Origin: Chloroflexota bacterium
Lineage (GTDB): Bacteria; Chloroflexota; Anaerolineae; Anaerolineales; Villigracilaceae
Length of the DNA stretch: 54,762 nt
Direction of reading: 5' to 3'
Assembly: GCA_024434165.1 (NCBI GenBank)
Contig: QMIW01000035.1
Location: forward strand, 1 to 54,762
Positions 16,574 to 25,084 of the stretch are shown here, in pieces (the stretch's first letter is position 1; each line of letters begins with the position of its first letter). The position numbers were made by a program, and so were the translations under genes. The notes beneath the pieces are model-generated. The model was not told the DNA's origin. It saw only the letters and a list, made by a program, of their open reading frames with translations, and ran no database searches.

Positions 16574-17779
16574 CTACCGTCTCGGCATGACCACCCCGCC
16601 TTTCACATCCCAGATCTCCGCGCCTTCGGCAAACTCTCCGGCAAACAGCGTCAGGTCGGTGGTGGTGAACAATACTTGATGGTTCTGACCCACGTACTTC
16701 AAGAGATCGGCGCGGCGGTTGGTATCGAGTTCCGCCATCACTTCGTCGAGCAGGATCACCGGGTACTCGCCCGTGCGTTCCCTCATCCATTCCACCTCGG
16801 CGAGTTTGAGCGCCAGCAGGGTCGTGCGCATCTGTCCGCGCGAGCCATAGTCGCTTACATCGGCTTTGTTGATGATGAAGCGCAGGTCGTCGCGGTGCGG
16901 ACCAATCGTGGTCGCGCCGCGTGCGATCTCTTCGTTGCGGATCTCCCTCAGCCGCTCCAGAAAGCCGTTCTGAATGTCCTTCAAGTCAATCGCGGAGCGG
17001 TCAATCGCCGTATCGAGTTTCAAGCCAAGCTGCCCGTTCGGTTTGGGCAGGGGGTCGTAAGCGGGTTCGTAGGCGAGGCGCAAAATTTCGGCGCCGCGCG
17101 TCAGTTCATGATGGATGCGCGAAGCGAGACGTTCGATCTCCTGCACCGCCTGGATGCGCCACAGGATGATCTGTGAACCGAATTTGACCAGCGCCTCATC
17201 CCAGACGTCGAGTTGGTCTCTATTTCCTCCAAGTTCGTTCAACGCCTTGAGCAGGGCATTGCGTTGACCGAGCGCCTGCGAATATTCGCTCCACGCGCGC
17301 GCATACGAAGGGACCGCCTGCGCCAGCGCCAGGTTGAGGTAGCGGCGGCGGTCTTCGGGCGCGCCCTCGATGATCTGCGACATTTGCGGCACGAAAATGA
17401 CCGCGTTGAAATGACCAATCACGTCGTTGATGTGGCGTTTGACGCCATCGAGCAGGACCTCTTTTCGCAAACGCTGTCCGTTCGCGCCGGTCGGCTCCAG
17501 GATGAGCCGGGCTTCGAGGCGGTGCTTCGTCCGCCCGCGCTGGTAGTCCGCCACGAGCCGCGTCACTGCCAGCGGATTCTTCGCCTCGTGAAAGTTGACG
17601 ATCTGCCGGTCGGTGTGAGTCTGAAACGACGTGAACGCCGCCAGAAAATAGATCGCCTCCAGCACAGAGGTTTTGCCCTGGGCGTTTTGCCCCACCAACA
17701 CAACAGCCCGCCGTGGAAGTTCTGCATCCAGGCGGGTGAGGCTGCGAAAGTTGGTGAGGGAGAGGTGTTTTAAGTACAT
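16574..17779 (-). CDS. recF: DNA replication and repair protein RecF
   Basis: 401 residues from ATG at 17779. SMC-like ATPase: Walker A GQNAQGKTS (about residue 33), NFRSL near the start, a conserved R-R-R-Y-L-N segment after the helical region, the signature SRGQMRTTLLALKLAE (about 310) and Walker B YPVILLDEVMAELD. RecF loads RecA with RecO and RecR at gaps in duplex DNA. The frame is open for a further 15 codons upstream (to 17824), but those are encoded by AGGTCGA heptamer repeats and have no family match. No strong ribosome binding site precedes 17779. Confidence 0.93.
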   Translation of the reverse strand: MYLKHLSLTNFRSLTRLDAELPRRAVVLVGQNAQGKTSVLEAIYFLAAFTSFQTHTDRQIVNFHEAKNPLAVTRLVADYQRGRTKHRLEARLILEPTGANGQRLRKEVLLDGVKRHINDVIGHFNAVIFVPQMSQIIEGAPEDRRRYLNLALAQAVPSYARAWSEYSQALGQRNALLKALNELGGNRDQLDVWDEALVKFGSQIILWRIQAVQEIERLASRIHHELTRGAEILRLAYEPAYDPLPKPNGQLGLKLDTAIDRSAIDLKDIQNGFLERLREIRNEEIARGATTIGPHRDDLRFIINKADVSDYGSRGQMRTTLLALKLAEVEWMRERTGEYPVILLDEVMAELDTNRRADLLKYVGQNHQVLFTTTDLTLFAGEFAEGAEIWDVKGGVVMPRR

Positions 17780-17781
17780 TC

Positions 17782-17822
17782 CGAAGGTCGAAGCAAAGGT
17801 CGAAGGTTGAAGGTCGAAGGTC
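17782..17822. repeat. Heptamer short tandem repeat upstream of recF
   Basis: AGGTCGA occurs in at least three near-exact units, in 7-nt phase with AGGTTGA and broken once by AGCAA. It fills the gap between recF and the deformylase and extends the recF open frame. Confidence 0.75.
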
Positions 17823-17845
17823 ACAAGTCAGACCTACGACTGGTT

Positions 17846-18370
17846 TTAATCCAGTGGTGTTTCTTCGTCCTCACTCGGCTTCCATACGCGGGTGGCGCGG
17901 TCGGTGAAGAGGACGCCGTTCAGATGATCAATCTCGTGCTGGAAGATGCGCGCCGTCCAGCCTTCCACTTTGTATTTGACGGGTTTGCCGTGCCGGTTGA
18001 GCGCCTTGACCTGGATTTGGTTGTGCCGTTCCACTTCGCCCACCAGGCCGGGGATGGAAAGACAGCCCTCCACGCCGTTGACCTTTTCCTCGGAGACCTT
18101 GACGATCTCCGGGTTGATGAGCACATAGAGTTTTTTCTTCAACTCTTTGCCTTCGTTTGCCTCTTCCTCTTCGCCTTCCGCATATTCGACGACCGCCAGC
18201 TGCATGGGCAGGTCAATTTGCGGCGCGGCGAGTCCCACGCCGGGCGCTTCGCGCATGGTCTCGACCATGTCGTCAATCAGGGTTTGCAGGTCTTTGTCGA
18301 ATTTGGTCACCGGTTTTGCCTTGCGCCGCAGAATGGGAGCAGGCAGGTGGACAATTTGTCTTAACGTCAT
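17846..18370 (-). CDS. def: Peptide deformylase
   Basis: 174 residues from ATG at 18370 (MTLRQIVHLPAPILRR). The three deformylase motifs are intact: GVGLAAPQ (about residue 44), EGCLSIPG (about 102) and QHEIDHLNG (about 145), supplying the metal-binding Cys and two His and the catalytic Glu. It removes the formyl group from nascent N-termini. An acidic, lysine-rich insert (EGEEEEANEGKELKKK) follows motif I, about 15 residues more than in minimal enzymes. An in-frame extension to 18430 lacks homology. It is co-directional with recF, 66 nt upstream of it. Confidence 0.94.
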   Translation of the reverse strand: MTLRQIVHLPAPILRRKAKPVTKFDKDLQTLIDDMVETMREAPGVGLAAPQIDLPMQLAVVEYAEGEEEEANEGKELKKKLYVLINPEIVKVSEEKVNGVEGCLSIPGLVGEVERHNQIQVKALNRHGKPVKYKVEGWTARIFQHEIDHLNGVLFTDRATRVWKPSEDEETPLD

Positions 18371-18447
18371 TTGTCTGAAATCCTTGTCGTTTTGCTGTTT
18401 CGCAGCGGGCGGGCGCCTATCGCGCCGCAATCATACTTGCTTCTGAA

Positions 18448-20274
18448 TTATTCGCCAATGCCTTCCGCGCCGCCCCCAAATGCGCCATCGCCGTCTCCGC
18501 CTTCATCGCCGATGGGCAGGTCGTCCAGGTTTTCGCTCGCCGCCGAGAAGGGATTGGTGCCCCCCGTGTCCGCCGTCCTGGGCTGGGCGGGCGCGTTGAA
18601 TTCATTTAAGTTCTGGTGATACGCCGCCAGCCAGGTGGCGAAGCGTTCGCGGTCTTCCTTGCCGGCGTCTTCGTTCTTTTTTGCAATGCGCTTCGCACGC
18701 CTGCGGTTGATGTCCGCCTGCACGCTGGCGGGGTCCATGACGTCCTCGAACGCCATTTGCGTGCCGCCCACCGAGATATTGACCGTGCCGTAATTGAAGA
18801 GATAGGCGATCAAGCCGCTGCGCGTATAAGCGGTGCTTAGGATGTTTTCGATCTGCGCCGAGCGGCGCTCCTCCTTGCCGAAGGGCTTGCGGTCAATGTC
18901 GTGGATTTCGTCGTCGGTCACGAGGAAGGTGTCGTTCTTCCAGTCGGTGTACTCGTACCACAGCCAGAACCCGACCGGCAATAACAGCAGGGGGATGGTC
19001 GCTGCCAGGGTATCGGGGCTGAGCGATCCGGCGGCATTCCGGCGAATCAAGGTCATGCCTTCTGTGGAGTACAAAACAACCAAACGCCAGAAGAAAAAGA
19101 CGATGCCGGCAACCAGGAGCGCAAAGGGCTTCCATGCCTGTTGGAACAGTACCACCCAGTGCTTTCGGTACGTCACTTTTCCGCCGTCTTCGATGCGCAA
19201 TTGGAACAGGTTTTGCATAGCCAGCAGCCAGAGCGGCGTCTTGGCGATGCGTTCCTCGTCCGCCACCACCAGAGGTGAAAGTTCCACCTGCGGACGTTTC
19301 TCCACCGGCATGCCCAGTTTCTGTTTGATGGTGTCCTTCATCACGTCAATCTGGCTGCGCGTGGTGATGGCTTTGGTGCGCTCCCAATACTCGCGGATCA
19401 TATCCGCCGCCTGCACGGGATGGTCCACGTGGTCGAATTCGAGTTTGCCCACGAAGGTGCGCACGATCACGTTGCCAAAGTCGAAGATGCGCCCCAGGTA
19501 GTCCGTTTCCACGCCCACAGAGAGGATCGTCCCCAGCGGCGCTTCCTGGCGGCTGTCGTACAGGAGGATGACCTTTTCCAGCCAGATGACGCGCTGGTTG
19601 GTGACGATGTAATAATCATTGCTCCAGTCAATGTAATTCCAAATGCCCCAACCCAAAATAACGACCAGCGCCACCGCTCCCACCGCATACGGCGTGGTGG
19701 CGGCGGTGATGAATCCCATCGCAAACAGCCCAATGGGAATCAACAAAGCCAGCACAGGCGCAACCAGCGCCTGATACAAACGAATTTTGTGCCGCCGCGC
19801 GATGAAATATATCACCTCGTTCTTGCCGAGCCATTTGAAGTTCGTGGCGCGCGCCAGTTTGCGGCTCTTGATGGAGACCTGGAAATTCGGTTTGAGTTTT
19901 TCGTACTGGGTGAGCAGGGACTCGAACACCGGGCGCGAGATGAACAGCAGCACACAATTCTCAACGGCGGTGACGGTGGCGGAGCGGTTGCGGTTTTCGA
20001 ACAACGCCTCCTCGCCGAAGTAATCGCCCGCGTACAAAACGGCGAGTCGTCGTTCCCCTTTTTCTTTTTCGGCGTGGGGCACGGTGATCTTGACCTTGCC
20101 CTTGTACACCATGTAAAAACCGTCGGGCTTGTCGCCGCGTTTGAAGATCACCGCCCCCGCAGAGACTTCCTTTTCGGTGAGTTTTTGGGCAATGCCGCCC
20201 AGCTGCGCCTGGTCCAGCCCGCTGAAGAGGTGCATCTTATCCAGAAATGCGACGCGTTGTGGAATTTCGATCAC
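18448..20274 (-). CDS. cNMP-binding domain fused to two membrane PH-like modules
   Basis: 608 residues with a GTG start at 20274. Residues 10-135 are a cyclic-nucleotide-binding domain (FKRGDKPDGFYMV, YFGEEALFENRNRSATVTA with the phosphate-binding Gly-Glu and Arg). Then come two copies of the same architecture: a pair of membrane helices (about 168-215 and 375-440) followed by a bacterial PH-like (bPH2/YdbT) domain with DYYIVTNQRVIW in the first and DTFLVTDDEIHDID in the second. The tail (about 560-608) is low-complexity and Gly/Asp-rich. It is probably an inner-membrane sensor or scaffold on which a cyclic nucleotide acts; the ligand is unknown. Confidence 0.85.
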   Translation of the reverse strand: MIEIPQRVAFLDKMHLFSGLDQAQLGGIAQKLTEKEVSAGAVIFKRGDKPDGFYMVYKGKVKITVPHAEKEKGERRLAVLYAGDYFGEEALFENRNRSATVTAVENCVLLFISRPVFESLLTQYEKLKPNFQVSIKSRKLARATNFKWLGKNEVIYFIARRHKIRLYQALVAPVLALLIPIGLFAMGFITAATTPYAVGAVALVVILGWGIWNYIDWSNDYYIVTNQRVIWLEKVILLYDSRQEAPLGTILSVGVETDYLGRIFDFGNVIVRTFVGKLEFDHVDHPVQAADMIREYWERTKAITTRSQIDVMKDTIKQKLGMPVEKRPQVELSPLVVADEERIAKTPLWLLAMQNLFQLRIEDGGKVTYRKHWVVLFQQAWKPFALLVAGIVFFFWRLVVLYSTEGMTLIRRNAAGSLSPDTLAATIPLLLLPVGFWLWYEYTDWKNDTFLVTDDEIHDIDRKPFGKEERRSAQIENILSTAYTRSGLIAYLFNYGTVNISVGGTQMAFEDVMDPASVQADINRRRAKRIAKKNEDAGKEDRERFATWLAAYHQNLNEFNAPAQPRTADTGGTNPFSAASENLDDLPIGDEGGDGDGAFGGGAEGIGE

Positions 20275-20286
20275 GAGTTGATTCTA

Positions 20287-20796
20287 TCAAACTTCGCGCA
20301 CAATCGCGCAGCCGTAGGCGGGGGTCTCCGTCAGCGCGGGCAAACGCCCTTCGAGCAGCGACTCAACCGCCTCGTCCAGAAAGAAGCGCTTGGGGACTCT
20401 CTGCCGAAAGGTGACATCGTCCACCGAGCCGCGATAGCGCAGGATTCCATCCCGGTCCATGACGAAGATGTGCGGAGTGGTCTCCGCCCCGAACAGATCC
20501 GCAACCTGGCAATCCGCATCGAGCAGGACCTCGGGGAGCCGCCGCGTTTCAGCGGCTTGGTTCAACGCTGCGGGCGTTTCATTGCGGTTCGACGCGATGG
20601 ACAGCATCGCAACATCGTCCTGCCACTGCACGAACATCGCCAGGATGGCTTTGTCGGTGCGCTCCGAGTGCGGGCATTCGCACGACCAAAAGTTGACGAT
20701 GACAATGCGTCCACGGTAATCGGAGAGGCGATGTGTTTTGCCGTTGAGATCAGGCAGTTCAAAATCGGGGACGGGGTGGTTAAGTTGTAAAGTCAT
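20287..20796 (-). CDS. Thioredoxin-fold redoxin (AhpC/TSA-TlpA-like)
   Basis: 169 residues from ATG at 20796. PVPDFELPDLNGKTHRLSDY is the standard redoxin N-terminus, followed by RGRIVIVNFWSCECPHSER, where the resolving Cys of the TlpA-like CxxC is replaced by Ser (CPHS) and an extra Cys precedes. The cis-Pro region is TTPHIFVMDRDG (about 115). It therefore has one peroxidatic-type Cys plus a neighbour and probably works as a peroxidase-like or thiol relay protein rather than a dithiol oxidoreductase. It has no signal peptide, so it is cytosolic. The gene ends 12 nt upstream of the cNMP/PH gene on the same strand. Confidence 0.8.
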   Translation of the reverse strand: MTLQLNHPVPDFELPDLNGKTHRLSDYRGRIVIVNFWSCECPHSERTDKAILAMFVQWQDDVAMLSIASNRNETPAALNQAAETRRLPEVLLDADCQVADLFGAETTPHIFVMDRDGILRYRGSVDDVTFRQRVPKRFFLDEAVESLLEGRLPALTETPAYGCAIVREV

Positions 20797-20807
20797 CAGG
20801 TTAACAG

Positions 20808-20847
20808 GTTGGAAGGTTTGAACCTTTAAACATTCAAACCTTCCAAC
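20808..20847. repeat. Intercistronic 15-bp hairpin
   Basis: GTTGGAAGGTTTGAA (20808-20822) and TTCAAACCTTCCAAC (20833-20847) are perfect complements with a 10-nt loop. It fills the gap between the redoxin and the dehydrogenase and lacks a T-run, so it is more likely an mRNA-stabilising or repeat element than a terminator. Confidence 0.65.
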
Positions 20848-20849
20848 AT

Positions 20850-21734
20850 TTAAACGATCTCGACCCCCGCCAGTTTCTCGATCACCCCCACCACCGCGGA
20901 GTTGTCCAACTCGCCCATGCCCTGCTCGATCATCTGCTGGAAGAATTGCGTGTTTTCCTCCGTCGCAGAGATGGGGATGCCGTATTCCCGCGCCGTTTCC
21001 AAAACAATTTTCATATCTTTCAACTGCATGTACGCCTTGAAACCGGGGTTGCGGTTGCCCTCGAACAAACGCGGCGGCTTGACGTCGAGCGTCCAGCACT
21101 GCGCCGCGCCGCCCTTGATCGCCTCCACTACCTTGCGCGGGTCCACGCCCGCCTTCTTCGAGAAGACCAGCAGTTCGCCCATCGCCACCATCTGCGCCGC
21201 CACCATGATCTGGTTCGCCGCTTTCGCCACCTGTCCCGCGCCCGCTTCGCCGACATGCGTCACGCTCTTGCCCATTGCCTGAAAGACCGGCATGACCTTT
21301 ACCACTGCTTCCGCCTCGCCGCCCACCATGATGGTTAGCGTGCCGTTCCTCGCGCCAATATCCCCGCCGGAGACGGGCGCATCCAGCGCGAGAACGCCTT
21401 TTTCCTTCAACTTCTCCGCAATCCTCCGCGCCGACGCCGGTTTGATGGTGGAGTTGTCAACGTAGATGAGTCTATCGTGCGCGCCCTCGATGATTCCGCG
21501 TTCGCCCAGCACCACTTTTTCGACATCGGGCGTATCGGGCAGGTTGGTGAAGACCACGTCCACCTGCGCCGCAACAACCGCCGGCGTGGATGCGGCGGTC
21601 GCGCCTTCGGCAACCAGTTCATCCACCGCCGCACGGGAGCGGTTATGAACGACAAGCGGAAATCCTGCCTTGAGGATATTCCGCGCAATGGATTTGCCCA
21701 TCAATCCCAAACCGATGTAGCCGACTCTTAACAT
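20850..21734 (-). CDS. Beta-hydroxyacid dehydrogenase (tartronate semialdehyde reductase / 3-hydroxyisobutyrate dehydrogenase type)
   Basis: 294 residues from ATG at 21734, preceded by CAGGAG at 7-nt spacing. The Rossmann N-terminus VGYIGLGLMGKSIARN carries the GxGxMG NAD(P) motif; DAPVSGGDIGARNGTL (about 120) is the substrate-binding signature; the catalytic Lys is in AKAANQI (about 168). Family members reduce tartronate semialdehyde or oxidise 3-hydroxyisobutyrate and similar beta-hydroxyacids; the sequence is nearest the GlxR/GarR type but I cannot fix the substrate. It is co-directional with the redoxin downstream. Confidence 0.85.
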   Translation of the reverse strand: MLRVGYIGLGLMGKSIARNILKAGFPLVVHNRSRAAVDELVAEGATAASTPAVVAAQVDVVFTNLPDTPDVEKVVLGERGIIEGAHDRLIYVDNSTIKPASARRIAEKLKEKGVLALDAPVSGGDIGARNGTLTIMVGGEAEAVVKVMPVFQAMGKSVTHVGEAGAGQVAKAANQIMVAAQMVAMGELLVFSKKAGVDPRKVVEAIKGGAAQCWTLDVKPPRLFEGNRNPGFKAYMQLKDMKIVLETAREYGIPISATEENTQFFQQMIEQGMGELDNSAVVGVIEKLAGVEIV

Positions 21735-21862
21735 GGAGATACTCCTGTAGCGCAAGATTCCATCTTGCCATGTATGGACGTGATTATAACGTGATGGTCG
21801 GATAATGGAGTCGAAGTCCCTGGCTTTCGACATCCAAAGACGGGAGCCATTGGTCTCCAAAT

Positions 21863-21893
21863 CAAAAAGCCTGCCCCTTTGCAGAGACAGGCT
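21863..21893 (-). terminator. Intrinsic terminator of the SIMPL lipoprotein gene
   Basis: AAGCCTG (21866-21872) and CAGGCTT (21887-21893) pair over a 14-nt loop, and on the minus strand the stem is followed by TTTTTGA. It lies 21 bp past the stop at 21914. Confidence 0.75.
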
Positions 21894-21913
21894 TCCGGTC
21901 CGGGGTGAAGCGT

Positions 21914-22636
21914 TTATTTGATCGTGTAAGTAATGTTCACCGTCACACTGATCGCCAGTTGACCCGGCTGAATCGGCACGGCGCTTTCAACAGCGGCTCC
22001 GCCGCCGCCGCCCTTGCCTTCAAAGTAAGGGATCGGGCTGCTTTCGTAGTAATTGATGCTCTGAATGTCCACAAGGGATAAACCGGCAACCTCCGCCAGT
22101 TCCTGCGCTTCCTGCTTGGCGTCTTCCACCGCCTTGGCGCGCGCTTCCTTGTTGGCTTCGGTCTTGTCTTCCACGTCGAACTGGATGCTGTAGATGTTGT
22201 TCGCGCCCGCGTCCACGGCGGCATCGAGCAGGTCGCCCAGTTTTTCGAGATCGCGCACGGTCACATTGACGGTGTTATCCACCGAATAGGTCGTGCCCTG
22301 AATCTGACCGCTGGGATCGTACTGCGGGTTCGACCAGATGCTGAAATTCGTGGTGCGGATGTCCTTCTCGTCCACGCCGAATTCCTTGATGGCGGCAATG
22401 ACCGCATTGGTCTGTTCCTTGTTGACCTCAACCGCTTCGGCGGCGTTTTCACGCTGGGTGTTCACGCCGATATTGATGTAGACGATGTCGGGGGTCAGGT
22501 ACACAATGCCCACGCCGCTGACGTTCAACGTCCGCAGGTTTTCCGGCGCCGCCTGGTTGATGGTGGTCGGCCCGCAGGCGCTTACCACGAGAGCCAGCAC
22601 AGCCAAAATCGCAAAAGCTAAATATTTCGTACGCAT
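21914..22636 (-). CDS. SIMPL-domain (DUF541) lipoprotein
   Basis: 240 residues from ATG at 22636, with GGAG six nt upstream. The N-terminus is a lipoprotein signal: RTKYLAFAILAVLALVVSAC with lipobox V-S-A-C at residue 21. The rest is a SIMPL/DUF541 domain: LNVSGVGIVYLTPDIVYINIGV near 36 (the Ala/Gly-G-x-x-x-x-x-P-D start of the family), VNVTVRDLEKLGDLLDAAVDAGAN near 130 and an ARAKAVEDAKQEAQELA helix near 170. It is probably anchored outside the membrane. Function of bacterial members is not settled. It has its own terminator and is divergent from nurA. Confidence 0.88.
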   Translation of the reverse strand: MRTKYLAFAILAVLALVVSACGPTTINQAAPENLRTLNVSGVGIVYLTPDIVYINIGVNTQRENAAEAVEVNKEQTNAVIAAIKEFGVDEKDIRTTNFSIWSNPQYDPSGQIQGTTYSVDNTVNVTVRDLEKLGDLLDAAVDAGANNIYSIQFDVEDKTEANKEARAKAVEDAKQEAQELAEVAGLSLVDIQSINYYESSPIPYFEGKGGGGGAAVESAVPIQPGQLAISVTVNITYTIK

Positions 22637-22781
22637 GGTTGTCTCCTTTTTTGTAATGTTACACCCAATAGACGCGCCGCTCCTGAAAATGTTCCCGCAG
22701 GCGGTCTTGAATTTTGCCCCGTTTACGGCTAAAATTTGCACAAATGTTCTACATTGTATCGCCAAAGGCGATAAGGATGAC

Positions 22782-23975
22782 ATGCCGATCAACTATCAGG
22801 AAATTTACACCCAGATCAAAGAGATAGGACAAGGCGCAAAGGAAAGAAAGCAGAAGAAAGAGGATGCGCAAAAACAGGCGCAGAAACTCCTCGAAGCCCA
22901 TTCTTCCCAACTGGACTTCCTGCGCTCCAAAGTGGATGCCGCCAAAGCGGCGGATGCCAACCTCCGCTGCGCCGTTCCGTTGGATGAAGAACTCGCCTCA
23001 CACTACCCGACGCCTGCTCCTGCCCCCGCGACTCTGATCGCTGCCGACGGCTCGCAGAGCATAGCAGACCGGCACAGCCCCGTCCAATTCTGCGTAATCA
23101 ACGTCGGCGCAATCTCCCTGAAACCCAACTCCGGCGAGACGCCGCTTGTAAAAGTTGAAAGCGAACTATTTTTCGGCGACGCCATCGAGGAGAACGGCTT
23201 GACCACCGACGGCGGCGTCGCCCTGCGCCGTGACCTTGCCGAGCGCAGCGTGATTGAAAAAATGAGCAAAGGGCTGAAAGGTTCCATTGTCTCATTCACA
23301 GACGGCACGCTCGAAATCTTCCGCGCCAAAGACGTGGACAGCCCCAGCATGTACCGCGACACGGTGGAAAAATACATCACGGTCCTTTCACGCTTGCAGG
23401 GACGGGGTATCATCTCGGCGGGCTACATTGACAAACCCTCCTCCAGCCTGGTGGTGCGGCTGCTCGAACTGACGCAGATCACCATCCCCGAAGAGATGGA
23501 AAAACTGCGCACCGCGCCGCCGCTGAAATACGTCACGGATCGCTGGCTGTTCGGCTACAACAACAAGTTATTTCAACTGCTGCCGCCCGGTCATCGTTCG
23601 GCGGTGTTCAAGATTCAATCCAACGCCGAGAAGAGCTACAAAGGCGTGCTCGAATTGCATTTCTTTTACCTCAATGTGGGCACCGAGGGGCATCCCTGGC
23701 CCGTCCGCGTGGAAATTCCGCGCTGGGTGGTGGATGATAAACAGCAACTGGACTTGCTGCATGCAGTGTTGGTGGAGCAATGCCGTATGATGGGCAGCAA
23801 GCCATACCCATATCTTCTGCATCGCGCGCATGAGACGGCGGTGGTGAAGAACGAGGAGAAATATCAGATCGAGCAGATGCTTCAGCAGGAGTTGAGGCGG
23901 AATAACGAAGACGTTGAAGATGGTTCGTTCAAACAGTCTGCAAAGGATTTGAAAGGGCGGGCGAGCTTCAGGTAA
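22782..23975 (+). CDS. nurA: NurA-type 5'-3' nuclease
   Basis: 397 residues from ATG at 22782, preceded by AAGGATGAC; the in-frame extension upstream has no family match. The NurA domain starts at about residue 75 with IAADGSQSIADRH, in which the Asp after Ala-Ala is the first manganese ligand, and continues to the second acidic region DGTLEIFRAKD (about 185) and PYLLHRAHETAVV (about 350). The first 65 residues are a Lys/Gln-rich helix. NurA works with the HerA translocase to resect DNA ends. HerA is encoded 3' at 25587, in the same direction, with three genes between them. Confidence 0.88.
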   Translation: MPINYQEIYTQIKEIGQGAKERKQKKEDAQKQAQKLLEAHSSQLDFLRSKVDAAKAADANLRCAVPLDEELASHYPTPAPAPATLIAADGSQSIADRHSPVQFCVINVGAISLKPNSGETPLVKVESELFFGDAIEENGLTTDGGVALRRDLAERSVIEKMSKGLKGSIVSFTDGTLEIFRAKDVDSPSMYRDTVEKYITVLSRLQGRGIISAGYIDKPSSSLVVRLLELTQITIPEEMEKLRTAPPLKYVTDRWLFGYNNKLFQLLPPGHRSAVFKIQSNAEKSYKGVLELHFFYLNVGTEGHPWPVRVEIPRWVVDDKQQLDLLHAVLVEQCRMMGSKPYPYLLHRAHETAVVKNEEKYQIEQMLQQELRRNNEDVEDGSFKQSAKDLKGRASFR

Positions 23976-24053
23976 AAGGAACTTTTTTCAACGTATGGTC
24001 GTTGGTGAACTGCCTATTTTTTTAATCCTCATAGCAGAAAAGGAATAAGAACA

Positions 24054-24272
24054 ATGTTGGTTTGTTTCGGAAGTTTGTTTTTGGTGGTGATCGGTTTGCT
24101 CGGCATTTTTGCCAAAGATATGATGTGGGACTTGACCGCCTGGCAAAACCAGATGAAGGGACTCGCCTCAGAGCGCACCGATACTTGGGATACCATGACG
24201 ACCATCGGCGGTGTGGTGGCAATCATCTTTGGTGTGCTGGGTGTGTATATGTTTTTTGCGAACGGGTTGTAG
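24054..24272 (+). CDS. Small two-helix membrane protein
   Basis: 72 residues with membrane segments at about 2-20 and 48-70 (VAIIFGVLGVYMFF). Between them is a charged loop DMMWDLTAWQNQMKGLASER. ATG at 24054 is preceded by AAAAGGAATAAG. There is no recognised domain. It lies between nurA and the HAS-barrel gene on the same strand, and may be unrelated to DNA repair. It is followed immediately by a hairpin and tandem repeats. Confidence 0.6.
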   Translation: MLVCFGSLFLVVIGLLGIFAKDMMWDLTAWQNQMKGLASERTDTWDTMTTIGGVVAIIFGVLGVYMFFANGL

Positions 24273-24370
24273 GGATGACCCTCGCGGTCATCCTGATGGT
24301 CATCCTGATGGTCATCCCTGATGAAATGAAATATTGGGCTGCAAAAAGGACAGGGGCGAGCCCCGCCCCT
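24273..24370. repeat. Hairpin, 12-bp tandem repeat and GC palindrome
   Basis: GGATGACC (24273-24280) pairs with GGTCATCC (24286-24293). Starting at 24286, the 12-mer GGTCATCCTGAT is repeated three times (the third has one extra C). A second hairpin, AGGGGCG/CGCCCCT (24352-24370), lies just before the ATG at 24387. Confidence 0.75.
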
Positions 24371-24386
24371 ACGGAGACATGAAACA

Positions 24387-24980
24387 ATGACACAACCAAT
24401 CGAGATCGGACGTTTACTTCGGGCAGGGACGACGGGCTTCATTGCGGGCTGCCGTGTGAATCAGTTGAGCGTGCCTTCGTTTGGGGCGCTTGTCCGCGCG
24501 CCGCTGGGGGATGGGTATCAGGTGTATGGGCTTATCCACGATATTCACATTGACGATGACGGGCTGGTGCGCCAGTTGGTGACCGCCGACGGTGTGAGCG
24601 AGGAAGTGATGAAGGATAACCGCGAGCGCCGCATTGTGCCCGTGGAAATGTCCGTGCTGGCGGTGGGATATGAGCAGGATGGCAAAATCCATCATCTGCT
24701 GCCGCCGCGTCCGCCGCTGAGTTTGGATGTGATCTATCTATGTGACGATAAAGAGATTACCCGCTTTACAGAGAGGTTCGGGTATTTCCGTCATATCTTG
24801 AATGGCAAGGATGTGCCTGTGGGCGAAGTTGTCGCCGCGCATATTTTGCAGGCGGGCAGGGCAAGGGGTGTGGATGGCGGGCGATGGATCGAGTCCGCGA
24901 CGCAGGAAGTGATCACGTTGCTGCGGGATGATTACCCGACGTTGATGAGTGTGCTGGGTGCTTTGGCGGATATTTCTTAA
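24387..24980 (+). CDS. Probable HAS-barrel protein of the NurA-HerA locus
   Basis: 197 residues. The N-terminal 95 residues read as a small beta-barrel (PSFGALVRAP, GYQVYGLIHDIHIDDDG), similar in pattern to the HAS barrel found at the N-terminus of HerA itself, where it contacts NurA. The C-terminal part is alpha-helical and I do not recognise it. Because a stand-alone barrel protein sits between nurA and herA on the same strand, it is plausibly a third component or adaptor of the resection complex. That role is inferred from position and fold impression, not from a diagnostic motif. Confidence 0.65.
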   Translation: MTQPIEIGRLLRAGTTGFIAGCRVNQLSVPSFGALVRAPLGDGYQVYGLIHDIHIDDDGLVRQLVTADGVSEEVMKDNRERRIVPVEMSVLAVGYEQDGKIHHLLPPRPPLSLDVIYLCDDKEITRFTERFGYFRHILNGKDVPVGEVVAAHILQAGRARGVDGGRWIESATQEVITLLRDDYPTLMSVLGALADIS

Positions 24981-24989
24981 GAGCGATAA

Positions 24990-25067
24990 ACCACAAAGTG
25001 TCACGAAGGTACACGAAGGAAGAGCAAAGGTTTTAAACCTTAGTGACACTTCGTGAACCTTTGTGGT
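24990..25067. repeat. Imperfect palindrome of CACGAAGG family, left flank of GxxExxY gene
   Basis: 78 bp. ACCACAAAG (24990-24998) pairs with CTTTGTGGT (25059-25067), TCACGAAG with CTTCGTGA (25049-25056), and the centre is AAGGTTTTAAACCTT. The same element recurs at 25496-25572. Confidence 0.85.
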
Positions 25068-25084
25068 AAGTGGAAGGAGGAAAT

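Noticed and set aside
15804-16790. Longer queuosine transporter starting at 16790
   Set aside because: The extension lies in recF coding sequence in another frame, has no homology, and a TTG with good ribosome binding site fits the family start.
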